DNA of 64,000 bases, from positions 1-64,000 of the forward strand of contig JAQZDE010000119.1 of NCBI GenBank assembly GCA_037576195.1, written 5' to 3'. Both the position numbers and the translations under genes were made by a program. Positions within the stretch are counted from its first letter, which is position 1. Every line of letters starts with the position of its first letter. Below the pieces are notes generated by a model. The model did no database searches, had not been told where the DNA came from, and saw nothing but the letters and a program-made list of their open reading frames with translations. The DNA comes from Phytoseiulus persimilis (Eukaryota; Arthropoda; Arachnida; Mesostigmata; Phytoseiidae). Positions 32,940 through 43,369 of the stretch are shown here, in pieces.

Positions 32940-35432
32940 TCAGCTGCTCACACCGAGGGGCGCCATTATGTCAATATCAAGCTTCGAGCCGTTCATCTGT
33001 ACGTAAGGCGCCGTTTGGCTCCTCTGATTGACGTAGAAGAAGCTGGGCAGAGGAATCGAATTGTAGATCAAAGCGTTAACAGAATCAAAGATTTCCGATG
33101 ACTCAGGAGTGGCCACATAAATCCACTTGTTGACAGGATCCACACAACGAACTATCCCGAAACCGAGACATTCGAACGGTTCATCCTGATCTTTGCGGTC
33201 ATAACGGAAAAACCTCGGGAGCAGAGGTTTCGACTTGCTCTTCAGCAAGAGCCGTTCAGGAACTCGGCAGAGAGCAACCATGTTTCCATTCATGAGGTAC
33301 AGAATCTCCTGACAGGGCGCTACACAAGTGATCTCATGCAGAGCGACCTTGGACCAAGGTAACACATGGGGATGCTTCTCCATGATGGCTGAACCTTTGA
33401 AGTACCCAATAATGGACGCCTCTCTGTGCAGTGAGGCGTTCACCGTTTTCGTGTAAGGATCTCTGGCGAACATTGATTGCAGCGGAGAAATGTGAGTCAC
33501 GAGTGGTGAGCTGGTAATGATTTTGCAAGGCCACGCAGACGACGGGATGTTGAAGTCGGCTTCCAGACTCAATAATCTCGAGGGCTCCACGATATTCAGG
33601 ATGCTCCCAAAGAGGAGCTCACCGATACCGCTCATCCAGCCCATCGTGTTCACCAATAATATGTAGTTCGTACACTTGTTCTCGTGCAGATGCTGCATGA
33701 GTTGCTCGACACTGCGAACGTACATGTCCGGGTGAGCGCCTGGAGTGGAACCTCCTCCGACAAGGAAAGACTTCTCCGGTTTCACCTGATGGCTGCTCGG
33801 GGGTCCCATCAGAGTTTGGGTGACTTCAACTAAGGAAACACAACCCGGCGGGGTGAATTCAGTTTGACCCGGATCCAGGTCCAGCACTAGAATCGGACAA
33901 GCGGTCTGTTCGCCGTCTTGGTTTTCGTTCCGAAGTCGTTCTAGAAGGAACCTGTTACAAAGCGCGCGTATCAGAGATGACTTGCCCGAGTTTTTTGATC
34001 CCCCCAAAACCACTCTGACAGGCTCCCTGAAAGCTGTTTTCGAGATACTGTGCACGATTTCGTCGAATCGGCGGTTACTCGGGACTCCATTGGACTGCAT
34101 GGGGAGCACGTAGAAGCCTGAAGACTCCCAAGAGTTTTCCGGCGTCGAATCGTCTGCAGAACTGAAATTTGGTTTCAGGTTGGTGATATTGTCGGGCCTG
34201 CCCTGAATTGCAACGATGGTTTTCGTCGGGTATCGGGAGAGGAGTTCCGTGGCTTTGTTCAGGGATCGACTTCCTTCGATGCGATCGAGACTCTCCGTGA
34301 GATTCCCTATTTGACTCCTGCAAACAGAGAACGTCACTTTCCTCACGAATGGGGGCTCATTTATGCAACCCGTCATCGTCACACGGGGCTCACTATTCTC
34401 ACAGCTCAATTTGACTCACTTATGACCCCTGTTCGTGAGCACAATGCAACTCCCAGGTACTGATTCCAGCGGCAGAACAAGATTTTCTGATGCAGAGACC
34501 TTGACTCCGTAAAGTCCGATGCTACCCTGTAGGATCAACATATAACCGGATCCTCCGAAAGCTGCGCACGCGAAATCACTCATCACAATGTACATGATTC
34601 CATGATGACTCAGAATCTTCAAGCCCGTTTGTTTCGGTTGAGTAGTCAAAACATATGTATCCCTGAAACAACTTTCGGCTCTTCGTAGTCTATCCCGATG
34701 AGACGAGTGAGGGGCACGTGAATAGTTGGAAACAACTGTTACCTCTGAGGAGTGGTGGCTGTGGGTGTCTTCGAAGGATCAATGCTGTCGCAGCTCTCGT
34801 AATGTCCGTCGCTCGATTCTTCATCGTTGACACTGAGATCTTCGTCATCCTCTCCACTCGCCACGCCGATGCTTGATGGCAAGGAGTCGTCTTCGTCGGA
34901 ATTGAGGTTGTCCTTGATCCTTTCGGCGAGAAGATCTGCCGATAACGTGGTGAAGCTTGTCATCTCAGTCGCAATGAAATTCACGAGAACCACAAAGAAA
35001 GCTGAGTCTTCGCGCTGATTTGTTGAACACGTGGGCGTGATCAATACGGTAGCACCCTCTTCCCGGGTTTGGAATCACAGAATCCAGTCAAAATTTTACT
35101 GAACTCACCTAGAGGCTCACTGCTGTCGGAGCTTTCCTTCTCTCTTTCATTCCGATTGCGCTTCGAGCGTTCTGAAAGGCGCGAATGGAAGCTTTATTTC
35201 TCTCGGCCACTAGGATGACGGTCAGACGGGAATGGAGCTAAGCATTCCGTGCTCAATCTCGTCGTATCTCCAGAGAAAACCAGGTCACAAACTCACTTTG
35301 AGGCTGACTAGGAAGTGAGACGGAAAATCTTCGTTTTAGTCCAATTTTGCGCCTCATGTTCGAATCCGCAGACGAAGATTTTTCGGCTCCAGTCCGCGAA
35401 CCATTTTTGTCAAACTTCCGGATTTTCGCCAT
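32940..35432 (-). CDS. NOL9: NOL9/Grc3 polynucleotide 5'-hydroxyl kinase
   Basis: Five exons, 35297-35432, 35109-35171, 34743-35001, 34420-34662 and 32940-34317, give 692 residues (human NOL9 has about 702). The start MAKIRKFDKNGS and the lysine/arginine-rich first 70 residues suit nucleolar import. They are followed by an acidic Ser-rich stretch (SGEDDEDLSVNDEESSDG). The kinase core has the Walker A loop GGSKNSGKSS (about residues 339-348) and the DLDPGQ motif (about 380-385) typical of the Clp1/Grc3 family. It continues with LVNTMGWMSGIGE and a C-terminal domain. NOL9 phosphorylates the 5'-hydroxyl end made when the ITS2 spacer of pre-rRNA is cut, and is needed for 5.8S and 28S maturation. 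The third exon start, after GACTCAG, gives an oddly hydrophobic stretch (FFVVLVNFIATEM), so that boundary is the least certain. Confidence 0.95.
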
Positions 35433-36527
35433 TCTAGCCCAGTTCGCGCACTGTAATGCCGACAACCTTCCCGTACTTCACGAGTTCTGAAAAGTTGTGC
35501 CGGTTAGCACTTCCACAAACAGTCTCCGAGAAGAGAGTCTGCTCCCGACTTTTATTAAGCAGCGGAAATCGGAGTTCGCGGAATCATCTCTAACCATTTT
35601 CCAGACAAAAAGTTTCTCAAGTAGCTCACATGAATTGAGAATGAAACTCATTGTTCCATCAAGTCGGATGGCTCGTCTCGTACTGCTCTCCCAACCGGGA
35701 AGTTATGGCCGAAGCTTCGCCCGCGGTGACCATAGATGTAAACATTGGAAAACGGCTGTGAAACACACCCTTCATCGAGAACACGGCATAGAAGTTGAAT
35801 CCATCGATCTCATCCACTGAACAGACGTATAGGTTCACCATGACTTTCACAGACATTAGTTGAGTCAAGTCAGCAATCGAAGTTTCCTCGCCTTAGAGTC
35901 TGCTCCGCTAGAGGGCGCTACTTACTCCTCCTGAGTGCTCGTTCTATCGCATTGTACACACGGTCTGTGAGGAGGGACCGTAAACGACGGGAGCCGATTG
36001 AACGTCTCCTGCACACTGTCCTACAGCTCTTTGAGCCACAAGAAGGAGCCATCCCAGGTGTGTAAACTTTCAAGCTTAGAGAACGCTACCGTTGCAGTGA
36101 GTATCTCTCAGAATGTGCATCCGTACGGAAGTCTCAGTAGCAAAGTTGTATATCGCCCGCTTCCCGGCGCCAGCAGTGCTCCAACTTCCCTGGACGTGCT
36201 CGAGCTCACGATTCCGTCGATTCAGCGAATTCGACACTGATTTGATAGCCCTGATAACGATAAACTCGCTACTTGTATGGTTCAGGGCACCACTGTAATT
36301 GTTTCGGTTCATGTTCGAATGCCAAAGAACGCACTCGCTGGTGTCGGTGTCGACGGAATTTCGAACGGACCTAACGCGCTCCAATCGATTTAGAGAGTTG
36401 GAGCGGAAAGGCTCCGAGATCTCGCGAAGAACTGTACCACTACTCAGATCAACTCGCCTTATCGCTCACGAGTTGTGGAACGTTCCCTGTTCGAATGTAC
36501 CAATTCACCGCCGCTCTTTGCAGAATT
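35433..36527. other. Region between NOL9 and TAF10 starts
   Basis: NOL9 and TAF10 are divergent, so regulatory DNA is expected. The only possible coding segment is a small minus-strand frame at 35659-35868, with a minus-strand AATAAA at about 35549-35554. Confidence 0.4.
35659..35868 (-). CDS. Possible small unknown gene or exon
   Basis: The frame from an ATG at 35856 (65 codons) reads MSVKVMVNLYVCSVDEIDGF, then NFYAVFSMKGVF. The alternating hydrophobic pattern resembles a beta strand from a Cys-loop receptor ligand-binding domain, but the matching WRDPRL region does not follow. A minus-strand AATAAA about 100 bases downstream suggests a transcript end between this frame and NOL9. Unproved. 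Confidence 0.27.
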   Translation of the reverse strand: MTQLMSVKVMVNLYVCSVDEIDGFNFYAVFSMKGVFHSRFPMFTSMVTAGEASAITSRLGEQYETSHPT

Positions 36528-37019
36528 ATGGAGTCCGATAAAGAGACAGAGAAGGCCGGTCCCGCACCTCTCCAACTCTCCATGCAAGATTTGCTGACAC
36601 AGTTGGACGAATACCAGCCCACGATACCGGATGCTGTAGCTTTGTCCTTCATGACTAGCGCTGGCTTAGAAACGACAGATCCGAAAGTCGTGCGGTAAGC
36701 TCGAAGCCTGTTGATCAACTATGTTACTCGTTCGAAAAAGCGGCTCAAGTCAACTGACATCTAGGTATGGCAAGTCGTAGAGAACTTCTGTACCTTGAAG
36801 CTCAATCCGACGATTCTTTGCAGCTTGCTTTCCCTCGCGGCTCAAAAGTTCATAGCCGACATCTCGAATGATGCACTTCAACACTGCAAGATGCGGGGTG
36901 CCGGACAGCCGTCCAAGAAGAGTCCGAAAGACAAAAAATTCGCGCTAACGATCGAGGATCTCTCTTCGGCGCTCTCGGAGTACGGTATCCAAGTGAAGAA
37001 GCCGATGTATTATAACTAG
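36528..37019 (+). CDS. TAF10: TAF10 (TFIID/SAGA subunit 10)
   Basis: Two exons, 36528-36694 and 36824-37019, give 120 residues with a 129-base GT-AG intron. The ATG at 36528 (MESDKETEKAG) was chosen over the in-frame ATG at 36495 because TAF10 N-termini are variable and it gives the usual acidic start. The conserved histone-fold is complete: LLTQLDEYQPTIPDAVALSF, then SLAAQKFIADISNDALQHCK, and FALTIEDLSSALSEYGIQV with the ending KKPMYYN. TAF10 is a histone-fold subunit shared by TFIID and the SAGA coactivator, where it pairs with TAF3, TAF8 or SPT7. The length is near that of the conserved core, so this copy lacks the long low-complexity N-terminus of the human protein. AATAAA at 37065-37070. 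Confidence 0.95.
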
Positions 37020-37690
37020 ACTATGTTATCGGAAACTTCGGAAGAAATAATTAACGAAAAGTCCAATAAATTGTTCCGTGTCGGAGTATGATATTATACG
37101 AAATATTTCTTCAATATGCATCGAGGAGACATGATCCATAGGTGAGCGGAAGAGGTCCAGGGTTGAGAGCGAAGGAGGAGTCGGTTGTGTGGCGGACGCG
37201 GTATCTGAAGCGGCTCAGAATGACCGAAAGAGCAATGGATGGGGTTCCTGCTTCATGCACATCAATACCCATGTAATATTTATTGGGTCCTTCTGTTTGC
37301 GAAATAGGAGGTCTGCTATCTATTCTCCAATGCCATGTCATCGATTCCCGGCTCAATCGGAAACGATCTCGAACTCGCGCGTGCCGAGGGTACTCGAAAA
37401 TGGAAGAATGCCTCCCCGTAGGAGCTCCTCGGATGAAGAACCTCAGGTGTGGGAAACTTTCCCCAATCCTAAGATAGAGTCTCAATGCGAGACGCCATCC
37501 GTTCTAGGGTGCCCATCATAAGAGTCACAACGGACTCGGAAATAATGCGCGGGATTTCCGGGAAGCTTCACCATCTTTATTGACAATATTGGCTTCCCCA
37601 TATTTTTTTGATTCCGAATCGTCTGACGGCAGCCGCGAATCCCGCCGGATTCGCAACGCCATGAAAATCGAAGGGGACTGCTCGAATGAC
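37020..37690. other. Convergent spacer TAF10 / RPLP0
   Basis: Holds the TAF10 AATAAA at 37065-37070 and, on the other strand, TTTATT at 37576-37581 as the RPLP0 poly(A) signal. Nothing else supported. Confidence 0.55.
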
Positions 37691-39052
37691 TCAGTCGAAA
37701 AGACCGAAGCCCATGTCGTCGTCTTCTTCCTCGGATTCCTCTTTCTTCTCTTCCTTGGCAGCCGCCTTGGAAGGAGAACCCTTGTCTCCGGCCGCGGGAG
37801 CGGCAGCGACGGCAGCGAACTTGGAAGGATCCTTCAAGTATTCCTTGGCCATTTTCGCAGCCTCGAACTCGATGTCGGTGCTGAGAGCGATCGAGATGAG
37901 GTTCTTGAGACCGTTGACGATGGAGTGAGGAGCAGACGCCAATGTCGGGTAACCGATCTTGAGAGACACGGCAGCAACATTGCGAACTCCGTTCATGAAC
38001 CGAGCCTTCAGATCGTCAGGAGTGATGTCGAGCACCTCCGGAGCGAAAATGGTTCCATTGTCGTAGACCTGCGGGAGTCAGAACGTCTCTCACTCATGGT
38101 GCTCCAATATCAGATCGAACCGCTCTCAACAAACCGAATTCTCTCAGACTGTTCAAGCAAGTTGATCACACGGTGATTCAAAAGAGGTGTCAGAATAGTT
38201 AGCTCGAATCATCATGGAATCAGAATCGGGGATGAGACTGAAGCCTCTCAAATACTCACGGCCTGGATGACAAGACCGTACGAGAAGGGCGAGATGTTCA
38301 ACATGTTGAGGAGGGTGGCTTCAGAAGCACCGACCTTCTCTCCAACCTTGATGAGATGGATGTCGTTGATGATTTCAATCGTTCCCTTGGAAATTTTGGT
38401 CGGGATGTGCAGCGCCTGGAAGAAAGAGGTCTTCTCGGGTCCGAGACCGGTGTTTTGAGCCGGGACATGGACATCGACAGGGGCGACGGCTCCGGCACGG
38501 GCGGGGGCCTGGACCTTGTTGTTCATGATCTTCTCACGAACTTCACACAGATCTTCCTTGGTGAAGACAAAGCCAACGTTGCCCTTGATGCTGGGGAGCA
38601 GTTTTTCGAGAGCTGGGTTGTTTTCCAGGTGGCCCTTAATGGCCTTCCGCATCATCGTATTCTTTCCCATGAGCAGCACGGCGGAACTACGGAGGGAGAC
38701 ACGAATCTGCTGCATCTGCTTGGAACCTGAAAATTTGGTTGGGGAACATGAGTGAGCAGGCTCTCCTCGAGGCACAGTTGCGTGTTGTTTACCGCACTCC
38801 CTGAGGGGAATCGCAGCGAAATGATCAGTTTCCGAACGAAGTGAACACACGAGAATTCGTAAGAGGTGTCAGAATTCATACGTTCAATCATCATACATTA
38901 TTCGTTAACATGAAGTGAGGGATGGCGAAGACCGTTCCTGACTTACCGACATTGTCAACTCCGACGATGAAACACTTCGGATACTCATCCATGAGCTGTA
39001 CAAGCTTTAGGAAGTAGTTGGACTTCCACGTCGGTCTGTCCCCCTTAACCAT
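37691..39052 (-). CDS. RPLP0: 60S acidic ribosomal protein P0
   Basis: Three coding exons, 38947-39052, 38260-38726 and 37691-38068, give 316 residues, the usual length. The start [20 protein letters not shown] and [20 protein letters not shown] match the L10/P0 family. Other landmarks are [20 protein letters not shown], the P1/P2-binding helices in exon 3, the Ala-rich hinge ([10 protein letters not shown]) and the universal stalk end [13 protein letters not shown]0 anchors the P1/P2 stalk on the large subunit and recruits translation GTPases. The ATG follows CTAACTGCTGCTCAAG, which looks like a branch point plus acceptor, so a 5' UTR intron is likely. Both coding introns, and the region above the ATG, contain the candidate snoRNAs listed separately. 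The minus-strand AATAAA is at 37576-37581. Confidence 0.98.
38138..38222 (-). ncRNA. Candidate C/D box snoRNA in RPLP0 intron 2
   Basis: On the host strand: C box ATGATGA (38209-38215), CTGA as D' (38190-38193), a C'-like TGTGATCA (38163-38170) and CTGA as D box (38144-38147). Short complementary ends (ATTC/GAAT) flank the C and D boxes. Box spacing equals that of the two sister elements. Intron hosting by a ribosomal protein gene is typical for animal C/D snoRNAs. The target is unknown. Confidence 0.6.
38818..38901 (-). ncRNA. Candidate C/D box snoRNA in RPLP0 intron 1
   Basis: Host strand: C box ATGATGA (38888-38894), CTGA (38869-38872) followed by CACCTCTT, a weak C' and CTGA (38825-38828). 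The flanks CGAATAATG and CATTTCG can pair as a terminal stem with a bulge. Same spacing as the other two copies. Confidence 0.6.
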
Positions 39053-39743
39053 CTTGAGCAGCAGTTAGGGGTTATCCGGAGATATATTAAGGACTGGAAA
39101 GTGAACGGCGACCCCGGTTAGTTTGAGATGCACCGACACTCTCTCGGCCGATTACGCAGCGCGGCCTCTGTTTTGATGCTCGCATGTCAGACTGAAGCAA
39201 ATGAACCCACGAAGAAGTCGTACAAGAGGTGTCAGATTATATTTGCTCATTCATCATCAATGCATGTCTTTAATTCAGTATCTCATCACCGACCGACCCT
39301 GGTCTGCTCCCCTTTGAAATTGGGTGGCACAAAACGTGCTAGCAGTAGCCACGTGTTGAGTAAGACTATGCGGTTCCTCCGGTTCATGAAGTTTCGCATA
39401 TGCCGCTTCAAGGAGGCGACTCAGCGGAATGAGTCCATGGAGTTGAGAGGAACAGCAGACCCAGAGTCGCCGTGGATATTCGCTTGGAAAGCGGGATCAG
39501 GCAGAACAACGTCTTACCTGGTAGACCGAACGATCGGAAAAGGCTTCGAAACCGGATTTCATGGCAGACAACAGCGTCCAAGCGGCCTCGGCGCTGCGGT
39601 CGCTCCGCGGTTTTTTCGAAAACGCGGGTCTTCGATATTTTGGGCGCCAAGCCGTTCTATTGTGGAGTTGCGAGGCCAGAACTCTGTGATTGGCATCCTG
39701 GACGGATATAACACGTAGTCTAGAGATCCGCAAGCTCTTGAGG
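39053..39743. other. Upstream region of RPLP0 and CHTF8
   Basis: Divergent promoters of two genes. Holds the third snoRNA-like element, and probably a 5' UTR intron of RPLP0 and its transcription start. No coding frame supported. Confidence 0.5.
39180..39264 (-). ncRNA. Candidate C/D box snoRNA upstream of the RPLP0 start codon
   Basis: Host strand: C box (39251-39257), CTGA followed by CACCTCTT (39232-39235 for CTGA), a weak C' and CTGA (39187-39190). CATG on both flanks can form a short terminal stem. It would lie in a 5' UTR intron if the acceptor just before the RPLP0 ATG is real. Confidence 0.55.
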
Positions 39744-40385
39744 ATGCAGTTGCTGATCAAATGGTGAGAGTTTACTATTCCAGGATGTTGAAGCCGATGC
39801 AATCGTGGGTGCCTACCTACCTACCGTGGGTGCCGGATCAGCTGAGCGAACTAATGGTGGGCAATGGCTCACAACTCACAACACGGCTACATAATGATGG
39901 GAGAAATTTCTGATACCGTGTTGTGGCTGATGTTTTGTCTCCTCATTCCGAAATTTTCCGATTCGCAGTGCCATGGAGCCGTCATCGATACCAGAGTGGG
40001 GCATCATCGAACTCCAAGGGGATGTCAAACACCGGGAGGGAGATGAGACTCCTCTTAACAATCTTCATGTGGGAGATCTGCATTTCACCAAAGAGGTCTT
40101 AAGCTTACGGATATTTCCACGTATAGTAACGAAAAGTTGCTGTAATTATTCATGTTTCATGAATTTAAGTACAAGCATAGCTATTACCCACAGGGAGTGC
40201 CCGTCATCCTGATAGGGCATCACGTTCTCTACGGCAAAGCGATGACTCTCGCCAATCCCTTCATGGTCACTAAACGGATTCGATCAGAAAGCGGAACGTC
40301 CTTTGAAATCCAAGCCGTTATAAAGTCCAAGATCGTCTTCAGAACCCGACCGAAGCCAATCGTGACCCTCGTAGCGAAGAAGTAA
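39744..40385 (+). CDS. CHTF8: CHTF8 (Ctf8), subunit of the alternative clamp loader
   Basis: Three exons, 39744-39763, 39969-40095 and 40194-40385, give 112 residues (human CHTF8 has about 121). Exon 1 encodes only MQLLIK and two bases of a cysteine codon. The conserved order is PEWGIIELQGDVK, LHVGDLHFTKE, then GVPVILIGHHVLYGKAMTL and FRTRPKPIVTLVAKK at the end, which matches Ctf8 closely. Ctf8 with Ctf18 and Dcc1 forms the clamp loader that places PCNA at replication forks and supports sister chromatid cohesion. The gene is divergent from RPLP0 and convergent with the SAM-domain gene that follows. Confidence 0.94.
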
Positions 40386-40814
40386 CTGTTGAGCATAATT
40401 TCTCCATGTGATAGAACAAGACTGATTTGCAATCCGGAATGTGACGAGACGGAACTGGAGTTACTCTTGTATATTTATGCGTTCCCTGCTCATGTCTGGA
40501 ACGATCACGGAAATATCCTTCAATGAATGAAGATACAGTAGTTTCGAAGATGACACAGACCCTGGATCAGCGTGGTTGCATTTATTTGAAAGTAGGAAGT
40601 TTGGCCGAATAGGAAATACAGAAGGATCAGCATCGTGTGAGACATCTTCTTTGTATTGAAGGAATTCACATATACAAGTCGAAAACGTGGGAGCAAACAC
40701 TGTATACAGCTTTTTCATCCATCTCGGAACGTCCCTGTTGAGCAGACACAGCCCTGTGGGAGATTCCTGCCACAGGAATCTGAGTCTTCGACGCGATCGC
40801 AGTGAACGCCTCAG

Positions 40815-41346
40815 TCAATTGGACGATGGCCGACTCTGATCAGCACCTGCTCTCTCAAGGTCCTTGATCTCGAGGATGTCACTCTTCAATTTGAGCTTCA
40901 GAATCTCTCGGAACAATTCACTCCTGGAACGAGAAAAACGTGTCACATTCTCTGTACGGGGAAACTGATCACATGTCTCCTTCTGAAAAAGTCGTTACGT
41001 TGAACAGTTCGATTGTAACATACTTGTGATCGGGGTTCGTGATTCCCATCTTCTCCAGAGAACACTCGTTCATCCGCACCAAGCTCCTTCCGGTGATATC
41101 ATGCTCGAGAAATAAGCGAGCATACATTGTGTGTTGGTCAGCGCAGCATCGCTTCAGCCATCGCATGACGTCAGCATTCTTCCAGAGTACAACGGGGACG
41201 GGGGTCTTTTTCCGGAGTTCATCGTCGTTTGTGCTTGCTTGGCTCGATGGATTCGAGTTCGACAGATGTCCAGCTGACTGAGAACTCTTTGCTGCAACAC
41301 AGGATTCATATTCATGAACAGATGCCGCCTTGAAGCGAAAACCCAT
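40815..41346 (-). CDS. ave: SAM-domain protein of the aveugle/hyphen (SAMD10/SAMD12) type
   Basis: Two exons, 41024-41346 and 40815-40923, give 143 residues. A Ser/Asn-rich N-terminus is followed by PVPVVLWKNADVMRWLKRCC and a SAM domain with LFLEHDITGRSLVRMNECSL and EKMGITNPDHK. The second exon completes it with SELFREILKLKLKSDILEIK and DLERAG. This layout matches the small fly protein aveugle and vertebrate SAMD10/12. Aveugle bridges the scaffold CNK to KSR through its SAM domain and is needed for RAF activation downstream of RAS and EGFR. The ATG at 41346 gives a longer N-terminus than the fly protein; a later start is possible. A minus-strand AATAAA lies at 40581-40586. Confidence 0.88.
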
Positions 41347-41527
41347 TAAACTTGGGACCTCTCCTCAGTGTGGTTGTAGCACGCCTTTGTAACTCTAGTT
41401 TGGAACGGGCGTGGATTCCGGAGGTCGGCTTCTCCGTGCTCCTCTCTCCTTGAGGTCGAGCAAAACACAATGGCAGGAAACGAGGAGCTCGTGGTCGACA
41501 TAACAGGAAGTATAGGAGCATTTATTA

Positions 41528-42133
41528 TCAGAGGAGGATAAAACTAGAGCTATGAACATAATTTCGAATCGGATCGAGTTTGACGATGTGCTGCGAGCCG
41601 ATTTCGAAGTCCACTATTGAGTCGGGATCCACCATGACACCTGGCGCAGCTTTCTTCACTCTGCAGAACACGTAGTGATCACTTTCTTCGGCGCGCTCGG
41701 GTAGACTAAGTTGTTGCATTCCGGCAGGCATCTGGCCCAGAGCAGATGTTTGAAAATGTTTGTGAGTTGCACTGACGACATCCTCTATGAAGGTTCGCTC
41801 TTGATCTGACAACAGCTCGTTCATTTCTGGCGCCGGACGCTGAGGTAAAAACTTCTGGATTTTCTTCAGACGACATCGCAGGTAGTCGTTGATTAGGTAT
41901 TGAATCCTTTCCACTTCGAGTCTGTGAAGTCCCGCTCGGAGATCGTTCGCCTTCAGTTGCGCGAGTCCCTGACGCATATGGTCGAGTTGATCCAGCAAGC
42001 AATCAACTAGTTCCCCTTGGTATGGGAGTAGCACCGGGCAATTACGTTCTGAGATCCACCATTCTTGGAAGCGTTGTGCCACCTGAGCCGCTGAGGAAAG
42101 CTCCTCCACTTCGTTATCGGAATTGTCGGACAT
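41528..42133 (-). CDS. GINS4: GINS complex subunit 4 (SLD5)
   Basis: A single exon of 201 residues, near the usual 220. The N-terminus is acidic (MSDNSDNEVEELSSAAQVAQ). The alpha-helical A domain contains LLPYQGELVDCLLDQLDHM, LHRLEVERIQYLINDYLRCR and LKKIQKFLPQ. The C-terminal B domain has YVFCRVKKAAPGVMVDPDS and ends with the beta strands leading to SSSFILL. SLD5 is one of four subunits of GINS, which with Cdc45 and MCM2-7 makes the CMG replicative helicase. The stop codon is directly followed by TAATAAA, so the 3' UTR should be only a few tens of bases. The next gene on the same strand starts 182 bases downstream. Confidence 0.97.
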   Translation of the reverse strand: MSDNSDNEVEELSSAAQVAQRFQEWWISERNCPVLLPYQGELVDCLLDQLDHMRQGLAQLKANDLRAGLHRLEVERIQYLINDYLRCRLKKIQKFLPQRPAPEMNELLSDQERTFIEDVVSATHKHFQTSALGQMPAGMQQLSLPERAEESDHYVFCRVKKAAPGVMVDPDSIVDFEIGSQHIVKLDPIRNYVHSSSFILL

Positions 42134-43369
42134 TCTGCCGGCTCACAAATCCGAGATGAGCGCTAGAAATCCCGCCAGCTTCGAGGGTCGAGCACACGCA
42201 CAGGAATAACAGAAAGCGCGCCGACGATCCCGAAACCAGTGGTCGACTTCCGGTGAACACATTCTTGAAGCTTGGATAGACACATTCAAATATTATCGTT
42301 CACGATATGACCATCAGTACGATGGGAGCTTTTGATACTTAGAGCGGAGTGCGTGAGTTGCTTACTCCTGGGTTACTGTCTCCCGCGGGAAATGCTCTGT
42401 CAGAAGGCCGTAGTTGACACTCACCCAATCCGCTTGTTTCGGTCAAACGCACCATGCTCGAGAACTATGCAACCCTGCAGTCGGAGATGGGACCGTCGGA
42501 ACCCCACTGCTTCCTCACTGATCTATAATTGACCGAGTCGGTCTCCCGAAAATTCGCTTGGGAAGCAACAGCTGACGCAGAAGTTTGTTGCCTGTTAGTG
42601 TTTTGACAATGATGATGACAATGATGTTTCTGCCCTAGCAGAGAGGGAAGATCTTTCTCTCCTCCGATCGTTTCGCTCCGAGGGCGGACCTCTATCTCTG
42701 CCGGGCAATTTGGGACCTTTCGCTTCAACATGAGAGAAGCACCATATCGCGAATTTGCATCTCACACTGTCGAACATTTCCGAGAGTCCTCCACTACGAA
42801 AACTCCGCAGATAGAAAATGGGATGCTATGACCCAGCTCACGCGACACTCGAACGGTGCGCCTGATTTTCTAAAACTATTTGGAAGACTCGAATATCCGT
42901 AGCTCATGCATAATGGATGGGTGATGCCCGATTAGTTGTGTCGTATTCATCCCCGCCGTTCCATGTTGAACCACTGAATGAGCTGAGGCTCCGTTCCCAA
43001 TCGATAAGTGGTGGATCAATTTCGGAGCCGAGGCATCCGTTTCCCACGGATGACGGAATCCGCTGAAGGTATTCAATAGCGGCGTTCTGAATTCAGAAGC
43101 ATCGAGCCCACGTCGTTGTCAGGGCGCACACAGGCTCCAAGGAGACGAACTCATGCTCGATGTGTGCTGATTGTTTGCGACGAGGCGTTTGCTACTCTAC
43201 GACGGAATGAATGTCAATCAGACCGTTCATGATTTTTCAGGCATGAGCACTCTAACCTTCTCGCTCAATAGCTGATCAATCGGTTGATCAATAGCTGCCC
43301 TGAGGAATCGAGGGGAGCGCGCCCCAGCAAGTGAACGAAATTATCTTCAAGCGTCGCCCAAGCAACGAT
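42134..43369. other. Divergent spacer GINS4 / CRPPA
   Basis: 1.2 kb between two oppositely oriented starts. Only short frames; no element recognised. Promoters of both genes are expected here. Confidence 0.5.
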
